Source: Paraburkholderia podalyriae (GTDB lineage Bacteria; Pseudomonadota; Gammaproteobacteria; Burkholderiales; Burkholderiaceae). From it: DNA of 64,000 bases. The notes under the pieces are model-generated. The model did no database searches. It saw nothing but the letters and a program-made list of their open reading frames with translations, and was not told where the DNA came from. Of this stretch, positions 17,665-26,556 are shown piece by piece. Every line of letters starts with the position of its first letter. Within the stretch, counting starts at the first letter, position 1. The position numbers and the translations under genes are program-made. Location: the NCBI RefSeq assembly GCF_014397785.1, contig NZ_VZQQ01000013.1:62001-126000 (forward strand). The letters are read 5' to 3'.

Positions 17665-18837
17665 TCAGCGCTCCTGCACCGGCGCCTGCACGCGCGCCTT
17701 CCACTGCCCACCCTTGCCACGCCAGTAACGCACCGCCGATGCGAAGGTCGCGCCAACATAGAACAACGCCACGAGCGGCAGAAACGGCGCCCACAGCGGC
17801 GAGCGCCGGTAGTAGACGAGCATCGGCGCATACGCGCAGCACATCGCCGCCCACGCAATCCAGGCCGGCCAGCCGAGCGGCCCGAGGATCAACGCCGCGA
17901 TCGGGGGCAACAGATAGATGATCGCCATGCCGAGAAGCGTGCCGGCGAGCAGCAGCGGCGAGTAGCGCAGCTGCGTGAACGCGGTGCGCGCGATCATGTT
18001 CCAGATGTCGCGCCAACTATCGTAAGGACGCAGCGACACGCTCTTCGCCGCCACGTCGAGCCGGATCGGATGGCGCCCGGTGCCGCGATGCTTGATGCGC
18101 GCGGCGAGACTGCAATCGTCGATCAGCTCGGCGCGGATCGAATCGATGCCGCCCGCTTCCTCGAGCGCTGCGCGGCGCACCAGCATGCATCCGCCCGCCG
18201 CGGCCGCGGTGCGGTTGCGCGAATTGTTGACCCACGCGAACGGATACAGCTTCGCGAAGAAGAACACGAAGGCTGGAATCAGCGCCTTTTCCCAGAACGA
18301 ATCGCAGCGCAGCCTGACCATCAGCGAGACGAGGTCGCGCTTTTCGACGTCCGCGCGAGCGACGAGCTGTGTCAGCGCCTCCGCAGGATGGCCGATGTCG
18401 GCATCGGTCAGCAGCAGGAATTCGGCGCGCAGATCGAGCGCGCGCACCGCCTCGATGCCCTGCGATTGCGCCCACACCTTGCCGGACCAGCCAGGCGGCA
18501 ACGGCTTCGCACTCAGCACGGTGAGGCGCTCCGGGCATTGCAGCTTTAACGCGGCGGCCCGCGCGGCGTCGGCGGTGCCGTCGGTGCTGTGATCATCGAC
18601 GACGATCACGTGGAACGCGCCCGCATAGTCCTGCTTCAGCAGCGACGTGACCGCCTCGGCGATCACGTCGACTTCATTGCGTGCCGGCACGACGGCTGCG
18701 ACGGCCGGCCATGCGTCGCGCGCAGCGATGTTGAGCGGCGCTGCGGGACTCGCGCGCCAGAAGCCGCCGCGCGCGAACAGCAGCACGCACCAGATCAGCA
18801 GGGAAATACACGAAAGAACGAACAGGACCACCGCCAT
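17665..18837 (-). CDS. hpnB: Hopanoid-associated glycosyltransferase HpnB
   Basis: A 390-residue membrane-bound family 2 glycosyltransferase. It has an N-terminal membrane segment and a GT-A catalytic domain with 'VVPARNEVDVIAEAVTSLL', 'VVDDHSTDGTADAA', the DxD-like 'LLTDADIGH' and a Q/RxxRW-like region 'DCSLAARIKHRG'. Three hydrophobic segments follow in the last 100 residues. HpnB proteins are named for their place in hopanoid loci and are thought to glycosylate hopanoid side chains. It runs opposite to hpnA. Confidence 0.88.
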   Translation of the reverse strand: MAVVLFVLSCISLLIWCVLLFARGGFWRASPAAPLNIAARDAWPAVAAVVPARNEVDVIAEAVTSLLKQDYAGAFHVIVVDDHSTDGTADAARAAALKLQCPERLTVLSAKPLPPGWSGKVWAQSQGIEAVRALDLRAEFLLLTDADIGHPAEALTQLVARADVEKRDLVSLMVRLRCDSFWEKALIPAFVFFFAKLYPFAWVNNSRNRTAAAAGGCMLVRRAALEEAGGIDSIRAELIDDCSLAARIKHRGTGRHPIRLDVAAKSVSLRPYDSWRDIWNMIARTAFTQLRYSPLLLAGTLLGMAIIYLLPPIAALILGPLGWPAWIAWAAMCCAYAPMLVYYRRSPLWAPFLPLVALFYVGATFASAVRYWRGKGGQWKARVQAPVQER

Positions 18838-19445
18838 TAAGCATTACCCTCGATTGTGCGCGCCGCCATGCCGACGCGTCTCGATAGTTCCATGGACAGG
18901 TGCGCGCCGCCACCACGCATCAGTCGAACAGGGCGAGCACCGCACGCTCGCGCAATACATCGGAACCCGCGCGCTCGCACGACCTGGTAGATAATATCGA
19001 CGGGCGCGCGCAGCACCTTCGGCAGCACCCCCCTCGCGATCGGAAGGTTTTCGTGTTGATCGGCGTCCATCGCGCGAGCCTCGAAACCATTCTGTAATAC
19101 AGCGCGCCGTGCGCGCAGCAAGGAACGGTAGTTTAAGGGTTCCGCCGTGGCGGTGCAGTGTGGGGCGTGGCCGGGCGCGTTGCGAGGCATTTTCGCGCTG
19201 GCTCCTTACATCGTTGTAACGCTCGCAGCCGCGGTCCTCTGCAAGGCCCAGCGGCTGCAGCAAGCGCCCAACACACGGGCCGCGCCAAAAAAGCAAAGCG
19301 GCCCCGATAGCGTTAGAATGCGCGTTTGGTTTTGCTGTACCGGCCCGTCGCCGGGCTCAAGACGTCAACTAATCAAGATGAGCGCGGCGATAAAGTCAGT
19401 GTCACGACTTCTTCGAAACCCGCGTTAGTTGGAGTTCGCCAATTT
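18838..19445. other. Intergenic region between hpnB and ispH
   Basis: About 600 bases separating divergent hpnB and ispH. Several overlapping short frames exist, but none has a start signal, motif or family resemblance I can support. It presumably contains promoters for both directions. Confidence 0.4.
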
Positions 19446-20390
19446 ATGCGAGTCATCCTTGCTCAGCCCCGCGGCTTTTGTGCGGGCGTTGTCCGCGCAA
19501 TCGAAATCGTCGATCGTGCGTTACGGCAACACGGCGCGCCCGTGTATGTCCGCCACGAGATTGTCCACAACCGTCACGTGGTCGACAATCTACGCCAGAA
19601 GGGCGCACGTTTCGTCGAGGAACTCGATGAAGTGCCGCAAGGTGCCGTCGCGATATTCAGCGCGCATGGCGTGGCGAAAACCGTCGAACGTGATGCCGAA
19701 GCGCGCGGCCTCGACGTGCTCGACGCGACCTGCCCGCTCGTGACCAAGGTGCACGTGCAGGGTCGTCAGTACGTGGCCGCCGGCCGCACGCTGATCCTGA
19801 TCGGCCACGCCGGCCATCCCGAAGTTGAAGGCACGATCGGCCAGATTCCCGGCAAGGTGCTGCTCGTGCAGAGCGAGGCACAAGTCGCGAAGCTCGAGTT
19901 GCGGGAAGATACGCCGCTCGCCTACGTGACGCAAACCACGCTGTCGGTGGACGACACGCGCGGCATCATCGACGCGCTGATGCGCCGCTTCACCGACATC
20001 GTCGGTCCCGACACGCGCGACATCTGCTATGCGACGCAGAACCGCCAGGCGGCAGTGCGCGCGTTGAGCAAAGAGGTCGACGTGCTGCTGGTGGTCGGCG
20101 CGACCAACAGCTCGAACTCGAACCGGCTGCGTGAAATCGGCAGCGAAAGTGGCGTGGCGAGCTACCTCGTCGCCGACGGCTCCGAAGTGAAGGCGGAATG
20201 GTTCGCCAGCGTGCGGACGGTCGGCATCACGGCCGGCGCGTCGGCACCCGAAGAAATGGTCGAAAACGTGATCGATGCGCTGCGCGCATTGGGGCCCGTC
20301 GATGTCACGACGATGGCGGGCCATGAAGAAAAAGTCGAATTCAAGTTGCCATCGAAACTGATGCAACCACTCGCTGCACGCGAAGTTTAA
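19446..20390 (+). CDS. ispH: 4-hydroxy-3-methylbut-2-enyl diphosphate reductase (IspH)
   Basis: A 314-residue iron-sulfur enzyme of the MEP pathway that converts HMBPP to IPP and DMAPP, the precursors of squalene and hopanoids. The three cluster-binding Cys contexts are present ('QPRGFCAGVVRAIE', 'DATCPLVTKVH', 'CYATQNRQAAV'), as are 'TNSSNSNRL' and 'GASAPE' near the C-terminus. Its place just upstream of hpnH suggests a dedicated copy supplying the hopanoid branch; a second copy may exist elsewhere in the genome. Confidence 0.93.
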   Translation: MRVILAQPRGFCAGVVRAIEIVDRALRQHGAPVYVRHEIVHNRHVVDNLRQKGARFVEELDEVPQGAVAIFSAHGVAKTVERDAEARGLDVLDATCPLVTKVHVQGRQYVAAGRTLILIGHAGHPEVEGTIGQIPGKVLLVQSEAQVAKLELREDTPLAYVTQTTLSVDDTRGIIDALMRRFTDIVGPDTRDICYATQNRQAAVRALSKEVDVLLVVGATNSSNSNRLREIGSESGVASYLVADGSEVKAEWFASVRTVGITAGASAPEEMVENVIDALRALGPVDVTTMAGHEEKVEFKLPSKLMQPLAAREV

Positions 20391-20400
20391 GGAGGACGCC

Positions 20401-21555
20401 TTGTCTATTCCGCTGCTACAGAAGGTCCGCGTCGGCGCATACATCATGCGCCAGCATCTCTCCGGCAACAAACGCTATCCGCTCGCCCTGATGCTGGAGC
20501 CGCTGTTTCGCTGCAATCTCGCCTGCAATGGCTGCGGCAAGATCGACTATCCGGATCCAATCCTGAACCAGCGTCTGTCGCTGGAAGAATGCCTGCAGGC
20601 CGTCGACGAATGCGGCGCGCCGGTCGTGTCGATCGCGGGTGGCGAGCCGCTGCTGCACAAGGAAATGCCGCAAATCGTCAAGGGCATCATGGCGCGCAAG
20701 AAGTTCGTGTACCTGTGCACGAACGCGCTGTTGATGGAAAAGAAGATGGACGACTACGAGCCGAATCCGTACTTCGTGTGGTCGGTTCACCTCGACGGCG
20801 ACAAGGAAGCGCACGATCACTCGGTGTCGCAGGAAGGCGTGTATGAGAAGGCCGTCGCCGCGATCCGCGAAGCGAAGCGCCGCGGCTTCCGCGTGAACAT
20901 CAACTGCACGCTGTTCAACGACGCGCAGCCGGAACGCGTGGCGAAGTTCTTCGACACGCTGGGCCCGATGGGCGTCGACGGCATCACGGTGTCGCCCGGT
21001 TATGCGTATGAGCGCGCGCCGGATCAGCAGCACTTCCTGAACCGCGACAAGACCAAGCAACTGTTCCGCGAGATCTTCAAGCGCGGCAACAACGGCAAGA
21101 ACTGGTCGTTCAGCCAGTCGGCCATGTTCCTCGACTTCCTCGCGGGCAACCAGACCTACGAATGCACGCCGTGGGGCAACCCGGCGCGTACCGTATTCGG
21201 CTGGCAAAAGCCGTGCTATCTGGTCGGCGAAGGCTACGTGAAGACCTTCAAGGAACTGATGGAAACCACGGACTGGGACAAGTACGGCACCGGCAACTAC
21301 GAAAAGTGCGCGGACTGCATGGTCCACTGCGGATTCGAAGCGACGGCCGTGATGGACACGGTCGCGCACCCGCTGAAGGCATTGAAGGTCAGCATGCGCG
21401 GTCCGAAGACGACGGGCGCGTTCGCGCAGGACATCCCGCTCGACAAGCAGCGTCCCGCCGAATACATGTTCTCGCGTCACGTCGAGATCAAGCTCGAAGA
21501 AATCACGCGCGCCGGCAAGGGCAAGAAGGTGGAGACCGCGACGGCGGCGCACTGA
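20401..21555 (+). CDS. hpnH: Adenosyl-hopene synthase HpnH (radical SAM)
   Basis: A 384-residue radical SAM enzyme that adds a 5'-deoxyadenosyl group to diploptene, the first step of C35 hopanoid synthesis. The cluster motif 'FRCNLACNGCGKIDYP' (C-x3-C-x2-C) and 'SIAGGEPLLH' are intact, and the C-terminal 'CADCMVHCGFE' gives extra cysteines. It starts with TTG at 20401, preceded by AAGGAGG at 20389-20395, only 10 bases after the ispH stop, so the two genes form an operon. Confidence 0.93.
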   Translation: MSIPLLQKVRVGAYIMRQHLSGNKRYPLALMLEPLFRCNLACNGCGKIDYPDPILNQRLSLEECLQAVDECGAPVVSIAGGEPLLHKEMPQIVKGIMARKKFVYLCTNALLMEKKMDDYEPNPYFVWSVHLDGDKEAHDHSVSQEGVYEKAVAAIREAKRRGFRVNINCTLFNDAQPERVAKFFDTLGPMGVDGITVSPGYAYERAPDQQHFLNRDKTKQLFREIFKRGNNGKNWSFSQSAMFLDFLAGNQTYECTPWGNPARTVFGWQKPCYLVGEGYVKTFKELMETTDWDKYGTGNYEKCADCMVHCGFEATAVMDTVAHPLKALKVSMRGPKTTGAFAQDIPLDKQRPAEYMFSRHVEIKLEEITRAGKGKKVETATAAH

Positions 21556-21623
21556 AGCGCTCGACAGGATGGCGGCCGCGCGCCGCCCCTGTATCGCGCC
21601 TGATTGTTAGCGCAAGCAGCATG

Positions 21624-21666
21624 AAAAAAAGCGCGGTGGCCAGTCGAGGCCACCGCGCTTTTCTTT
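21624..21666. terminator. Bidirectional terminator between hpnH and hpnM
   Basis: A stem of 11 or more bp (GCGCGGTGGCC / GGCCACCGCGC) with loop AGTCGA, flanked by seven A residues on the left and TTTTCTTT on the right. It suits both convergent genes. Confidence 0.9.
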
Positions 21667-21692
21667 ATCGATCAAAACTTCTGTCGCCCCGC

Positions 21693-22295
21693 TTACGCAC
21701 CGCGCGCATTGTGCGCGGTCAGGAATTTGATCAGCCCGTCGATACCGCCTTTGGCGATCTGGTCGGCGAACTGCGTCTGGTACACCTGGATCAGCCAGGC
21801 GCCCATCATGTTGATGTCGTAGATCTTCCAGCCCGACGCCCCCTTGGTGAGCCGGTAGTCGATCGCATCGTCGCCGCCGTTGCTGATCACGTGCGATTGC
21901 ACGACGACGTCGGAGGCGCCGCCGGGCACGCTTACCGGCGCAAACTGGAACTTCACGTCCTGGTCGCGCAGTTGCGATAGCGATGCGGCATAGGTGCGCG
22001 TGAGCAGCAGCGTAAACTGCTCGTACAGCTCCTTCTGCTGCTCCGGCGTCGCGGTCGACCACGGCTTGCCGACCGCGATACGCGTGGTGCGCTGGAAGTC
22101 GGTGGCGGGCAGGAAGTGCGTCTGGACGACCTGGGTGATCTTCGCCATGTCGCCGCCGCGCGCCTGCGGGTCAGCCTTCATTGCAGTCACCGTGCCCTGG
22201 ACCGCACTTTTTACCACGGCGTCGGGTGCGCTCTGCGCGAACGCCGCCGTAGATACCACGGCCGCAGCCACAAAAGCAGTCAGATATCGTTTCAT
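21693..22295 (-). CDS. hpnM: Hopanoid-associated periplasmic protein HpnM (MlaC-like)
   Basis: A 200-residue protein with a signal peptide (MKRYLTAFVAAAVVSTAAFA). The mature part matches the MlaC/Ttg2D lipid-carrier family ('MAKITQVVQTHFLPATDFQRTTRIAVGKPW' and 'WKIYDINMMGAWLIQVYQTQF'). HpnM is taken to shuttle hopanoid or phospholipid between membranes. It is divergent from hpnN, with 211 bases between the starts, an arrangement that suits a shared transport pathway. Confidence 0.85.
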   Translation of the reverse strand: MKRYLTAFVAAAVVSTAAFAQSAPDAVVKSAVQGTVTAMKADPQARGGDMAKITQVVQTHFLPATDFQRTTRIAVGKPWSTATPEQQKELYEQFTLLLTRTYAASLSQLRDQDVKFQFAPVSVPGGASDVVVQSHVISNGGDDAIDYRLTKGASGWKIYDINMMGAWLIQVYQTQFADQIAKGGIDGLIKFLTAHNARGA

Positions 22296-22506
22296 ACGCT
22301 TGTCATGACTCGAAAGAAGTAGCGCCGGCGGGCAACAGCCCCGCGGCTAAAGAGGGGTAGACCAGTATAGCGGGGATTGCGTTCCCATCCCGGCCAAGCC
22401 GCCGGGAGCCGTACTTGCTACCGAAGTCGGGCTTGCTTGCCCGGGCTCTGTATACTTATGCACCTTCGTCAAAAACAACATCCGTGATAAGGCCACGTCC
22501 GCCTAC

Positions 22507-25122
22507 ATGCTGAAGTCATCTATCGTCCGTCTCGTCGCGTACTCGGTGCGCCATCCGCTGAGGATCATCGCGCTGTCGATCGTGCTCGCAGTCCTGAGCG
22601 GCATATACGTCGCGCATAACTTCAAGATCAACACGGACATCAGCCGTCTCGTCGAGACCAACAAGCAATGGTCGGCTGTCCAGAACGCACTCGACGCAGC
22701 CTTCCCTGATCGCGGCGACAGCGTGCTGGTGGTCATCGAGGCGCGCGCGCCCGAGTTCGCCGACGCCGCCGCCAACGCGCTGACCGCCGCGCTCAGAGCC
22801 GATCCGACGGAGTTCACGTCGGTCTCGCAGCCCGCCGGCGGCTCGTTCTTCGAACACAACGGCCTGCTGTTTCTGTCCACCGACGAGGTGATGTCCACCA
22901 CTTCGCAACTCGTGCAGTCGCGCCCGCTCGTCAACACGCTTGCGCATGATCCGAGCCTGACCGGTCTCGCCGGCACGCTGACCACGACTCTGCTGCTGCC
23001 GCTGCAACTCGGCCAGGTCAAACTCGCCGACATGAGCCGGCTGCTTTCACAAAGCGCGAACACGCTCGATCGCGTGCTGGCCGGCCAGCCCGCTGCGTTC
23101 TCGTGGCGCGCGCTCGTCGATAAAGGCGCCACCACCGATCCGGCGCGCTCGTTCATCGTCGTGCGGCCGGTCGTCAACTACGATGCGCTGGAGCCGGGCG
23201 CGAGCGCATCGAGGGCGATTCGCGCAACCGCGGTTTCGCTGCATCTCGAATCGCGCTACGGCGCGACGGTTCGCCTGACCGGCGAGCAGCCGCTCGCCGA
23301 CGAGGAGTTCGCGTCCGTCCAGGACGGCGCAGTGCTGAATGTCATCGGCAGCTTCATCGTCGTGCTGATCATTCTGTGGCTCGCGCTGCGCTCGGGCCGC
23401 ATGATTGCGGCGGTGTTCATCACGCTGTTCGTCGGCCTCGCGATCACGGCCGCACTCGGCCTGTTGATGGTCGGCGCGCTCAACATGATTTCGGTCGCGT
23501 TCATGGTGCTGTTCGTCGGGCTCGGCGTCGATTTCGGCGTGCAGTTCGGTGTCAAGTATCGCGAGGAGCGCAACCGCGACGACCGGCTGTCGGCCGCGCT
23601 GATGCACACCGCGCATAGCATCGGCGTGCCGCTCACACTGGCGGCCGTCGCGGTCGCGCTGAGCTTCTTCTCGTTCCTGCCGACCGCGTATCGCGGCGTG
23701 TCGGAGCTGGGTCAGATCGCGGGCGTCGGCATGTTCGTCGCATACTTCACCAACATGACGCTGCTGCCGGCGCTGCTGAAGCTTTTCAATCCGCCGGGCG
23801 AAGTCGCCTCGCCCGGTTTCAAGCAGCTCGAGCCCGTCGACGATTTCCTCGACCGTCATCGCAAGCCGGTGCTGATCGGCACGCTGCTGGTCGTGCTCGG
23901 CGCGACGCCGCTGCTCACGCACCTGCGTTTCGACTTCAACCCGCTGCATCTGAAGGACCCGCATACGGAATCGCTGGCGACGTTGCTGTCGCTGAAGGAT
24001 TCGCCCGAAGCCGCGGTCAACAACGTGCAGGCGCTGGCGCCATCGCTTGCCGACGCCGACGCTATCGCGGAGCGACTGCGCAAGCTGCCGGAAGTGGGCC
24101 GCGTCAACACGCTGAGCACCTTCGTGCCGGCCGACCAGCAGCAGAAGATGATGCTGATCGCGAGCGCCGCGCAGCAACTGCTGCCGGCGCTGCAACAACA
24201 GCCCGCGCCGCAGGCCACCGACAACGTGCGCGTCGCCGCATTGAAGCGCGCGGCGAATCAGTTGTCGCTCGCCGCCGAGGACCATCCGGGACCGGGCGCG
24301 GCGGAGGCGCAGCACCTGTCCGCGACCTTGCAGAAGCTCGCCGCCGCCGACGCCGCCACGCGCGAGCGCGCAGAAGTTGCAATGTCCGACACGCTGCTCA
24401 TCGCGTTGAAGCAACTCGAGAACCTTCTGCAGCCGACCGAAATCACCCGGCAGAACGTGCCCCCGGGCATCACCGCGATGTGGATCGGCAAGGGCGGTCG
24501 CGCGCTCGTCGATATCGCGCCGAAGGTGCCGCCCGGCGTCGATCCGAACGACGACCGGATGCTCGCCCGTTTCGCGCACGCAGTTAAGAAGGCGGAACCG
24601 GGCGCGATCGGCGGACCGATCTCGATCCTGCATTCGGCCGACACGATCATCAAGGCGTTCCTGCAAGCGGCCGTCTACGCGCTGCTGTCGATCGCCGTGC
24701 TGCTATGGATCGCGCTGCGCCGTGTCGGTGACGTGTTGCGCACGCTGGTGCCGCTGCTGGTCTCCGCGCTCGTCACGCTTGAGTTGTGCGTGGTGTTCGG
24801 CATGCCGCTGAACTTCGCGAACATCATCGCGTTGCCGTTGATGCTCGGGGTCGGCGTCGCGTTCAAGATCTACTTCGTGATGGCGTGGCGCCACGGCCAG
24901 ACCGGTCTGTTGCAGTCGAGCCTCACGCATGCGGTGCTGTTCAGCGCTGCCACAACGGCCACCGCGTTTGGTAGCCTGTGGCTGTCGCATCATCCGGGCA
25001 CGTCCAGCATGGGCAAGCTGCTCGCGCTTTCGTTGTTCTGCACGCTGATCGGCGCGGTAGTTTTCCAGCCGGTGCTGATGGGCAAGCCGCGTCAACGTCG
25101 CGCGAAGCAAAAGGGAATATAA
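22507..25122 (+). CDS. hpnN: Hopanoid transporter HpnN (RND superfamily)
   Basis: An 871-residue inner-membrane RND-type protein with an N-terminal membrane helix (about 16-36), a large periplasmic loop, a block of five to six helices around 280-420, a second periplasmic domain (about 450-710) and a closing helix block. Motifs include 'FVGLGVDFGVQFGVKYREE' in the first sterol-sensing-like block. HpnN moves hopanoids from the inner to the outer membrane. It is followed after two bases by mlaA, so the pair is almost certainly co-translated. Confidence 0.9.
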   Translation: MLKSSIVRLVAYSVRHPLRIIALSIVLAVLSGIYVAHNFKINTDISRLVETNKQWSAVQNALDAAFPDRGDSVLVVIEARAPEFADAAANALTAALRADPTEFTSVSQPAGGSFFEHNGLLFLSTDEVMSTTSQLVQSRPLVNTLAHDPSLTGLAGTLTTTLLLPLQLGQVKLADMSRLLSQSANTLDRVLAGQPAAFSWRALVDKGATTDPARSFIVVRPVVNYDALEPGASASRAIRATAVSLHLESRYGATVRLTGEQPLADEEFASVQDGAVLNVIGSFIVVLIILWLALRSGRMIAAVFITLFVGLAITAALGLLMVGALNMISVAFMVLFVGLGVDFGVQFGVKYREERNRDDRLSAALMHTAHSIGVPLTLAAVAVALSFFSFLPTAYRGVSELGQIAGVGMFVAYFTNMTLLPALLKLFNPPGEVASPGFKQLEPVDDFLDRHRKPVLIGTLLVVLGATPLLTHLRFDFNPLHLKDPHTESLATLLSLKDSPEAAVNNVQALAPSLADADAIAERLRKLPEVGRVNTLSTFVPADQQQKMMLIASAAQQLLPALQQQPAPQATDNVRVAALKRAANQLSLAAEDHPGPGAAEAQHLSATLQKLAAADAATRERAEVAMSDTLLIALKQLENLLQPTEITRQNVPPGITAMWIGKGGRALVDIAPKVPPGVDPNDDRMLARFAHAVKKAEPGAIGGPISILHSADTIIKAFLQAAVYALLSIAVLLWIALRRVGDVLRTLVPLLVSALVTLELCVVFGMPLNFANIIALPLMLGVGVAFKIYFVMAWRHGQTGLLQSSLTHAVLFSAATTATAFGSLWLSHHPGTSSMGKLLALSLFCTLIGAVVFQPVLMGKPRQRRAKQKGI

Positions 25123-25124
25123 GC

Positions 25125-26054
25125 ATGAAGCTGCGTAACACCGCGCTGGCGATCACCGCCGCGGGTCTCATTTCCGGCTGCGCGACCGCCCCCGACCGCA
25201 AGCCGGGCGATCCATTCGAGCCGGTGAACCGGGCGATCTTCACTTTCAACGACGGCGTCGATCGCTATATCGCCGTGCCGGTCGCGAAGGGCTACCAGAA
25301 GGTGACGCCGCAGCCGCTGCGCACGGCCGTCAGCAATTTCTTCTCGAACCTCGGCGACCTCACCAACGCCGCCAACGCGCTGCTGCAACTGAAGATCACC
25401 GATGCGACCGAAGACATCATGCGCTTCGCGTTCAACTCGGTGTTTGGTCTTGGCGGCCTGCTCGACTGGGCGACGCCTGCGGGTCTGCCCAAGCATCATC
25501 AGGACTTCGGTCTGACGCTCGGGCATTGGGGCATTCCGTCGGGTCCGTATCTGGTGCTGCCGCTGTTCGGGCCGAGCACGGTGCGCGACAGCATGGGGCT
25601 CGTCGTCGATGTGAAGTTCAATCCGCTGAACTATATCGAGCCCGCGACCCGCAATCCGCTGTACGTGCTGCAGTTCGTGAGCACGCGTTCGGATCTGCTC
25701 GGCGCGACCAGCCTTCTGGAGCAGGCCGCGCTCGACAAATACTCGTTCGTCCGTGATGCCTACACGCAGCAGCGTCTCGCGCGTCTGCGCGGCACGAGCA
25801 ATATCCCTGCGCCGCTGCCGAATTACGACGATCACGGCGATACGGGCCCGGCTGCCGCGCCCGCGGCCGGCGCGCCCGCGGGCGGCCTGCCGAACTACTC
25901 TGATCCGGGCCACGTCGGCCCGAATGGGGCCTCGGGAGCGGGCGGCGCGACCAAGGGCGCGCCGGCCGCGCTGCCGAATTACAACGATCCGGGTGAGTCC
26001 GGCGGGAGGGCCGTGCCAGCCGAGCCGGCCGCCCCGGCATCGGCCCCGCAATAG
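25125..26054 (+). CDS. mlaA: MlaA/VacJ-family outer-membrane lipoprotein with repeated C-terminal tail
   Basis: A 309-residue lipoprotein: signal peptide and lipobox LISGC (Cys19), then the MlaA core from 'DPFEPVNRAIFTFNDGVDRY' through 'GHWGIPSGPYLVLPLFGPST' to 'YSFVRDAYTQQR'. MlaA removes mis-sorted lipid from the outer leaflet of the outer membrane. After residue 225 comes a Pro/Gly/Ala-rich tail with three copies of a unit like LPNYxDxGxxGP (LPNYDDHGDTGP, LPNYSDPGHVGP, LPNYNDPGESGG). It begins two bases after hpnN. With HpnM and HpnN it could form a complete hopanoid path. Confidence 0.9.
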   Translation: MKLRNTALAITAAGLISGCATAPDRKPGDPFEPVNRAIFTFNDGVDRYIAVPVAKGYQKVTPQPLRTAVSNFFSNLGDLTNAANALLQLKITDATEDIMRFAFNSVFGLGGLLDWATPAGLPKHHQDFGLTLGHWGIPSGPYLVLPLFGPSTVRDSMGLVVDVKFNPLNYIEPATRNPLYVLQFVSTRSDLLGATSLLEQAALDKYSFVRDAYTQQRLARLRGTSNIPAPLPNYDDHGDTGPAAAPAAGAPAGGLPNYSDPGHVGPNGASGAGGATKGAPAALPNYNDPGESGGRAVPAEPAAPASAPQ

Positions 26055-26171
26055 CGGTTGCGGTGGCCGGGGAACCGGCCGCCGCGCCGGCCATGCCATA
26101 GCGCTTCAATCAGGCGCTCGGAAGTACAGCCGAACTGTCGCCCGACAAAACCGCCGAGCTAAACGCATTCA

Positions 26172-26556
26172 CTAATCCATCGGGTCGTACTGGTGGAATC
26201 CCTGATAACCGGTTGTGTCTTCTACCTTGGTTATCCGCCAGTTTCCGTTCTCCTTTGCAACGAACACGACGAGATTCTGTTTTTCCGTCGACCCGAACGT
26301 CACTGGTATTACCGCCGTTCCGCCAAGCGCGATCGCCGGATGCAAAGTCATCGTTTTGAGCCATGCTTGCGGATCGAGGTCTTGCACCCGCGTGAAGTAG
26401 TCGGCACCGCCCGGCAAGCGTTTATGGCGATAGTCGAAACGCCTTCACAGCGGCATCTGGTGTATCCGGAGTCGCTGCGGTGGTGACACCCGGCACGAGT
26501 GCCAACGCAAGAGCCAGTGACGCAAAAGCGCGTAAAAGAAATTTACTCATTGTCAT
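26172..26556 (-). pseudogene. Frameshifted small exported-protein gene after hpnG
   Basis: Reading the minus strand from ATG 26556 (or 26550) gives a good signal peptide (MTMSKFLLRAFASLALALAL) and about 18 mature residues, ending AAVKAF followed by a stop. One base later, another frame continues as DYRHKRLPGGADYFTRVQDL... for about 80 residues to the stop at 26172, with protein-like composition. A single extra C in GCGTTTCGACTAT (GCG TTT [C] GAC TAT) explains the break. It overlaps the end of hpnG, so the intact ancestor was translationally coupled to it. The C-terminal part resembles small periplasmic DUF3828-like proteins, but weakly. A sequencing error is possible. Confidence 0.6.

Noticed and set aside
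18838..19290. Minus-strand frame after hpnB as a gene
   Set aside because: Some residues look protein-like (DADQHENLPIARGVLP), but there is no ribosome-binding site, no family and competing frames of equal length.
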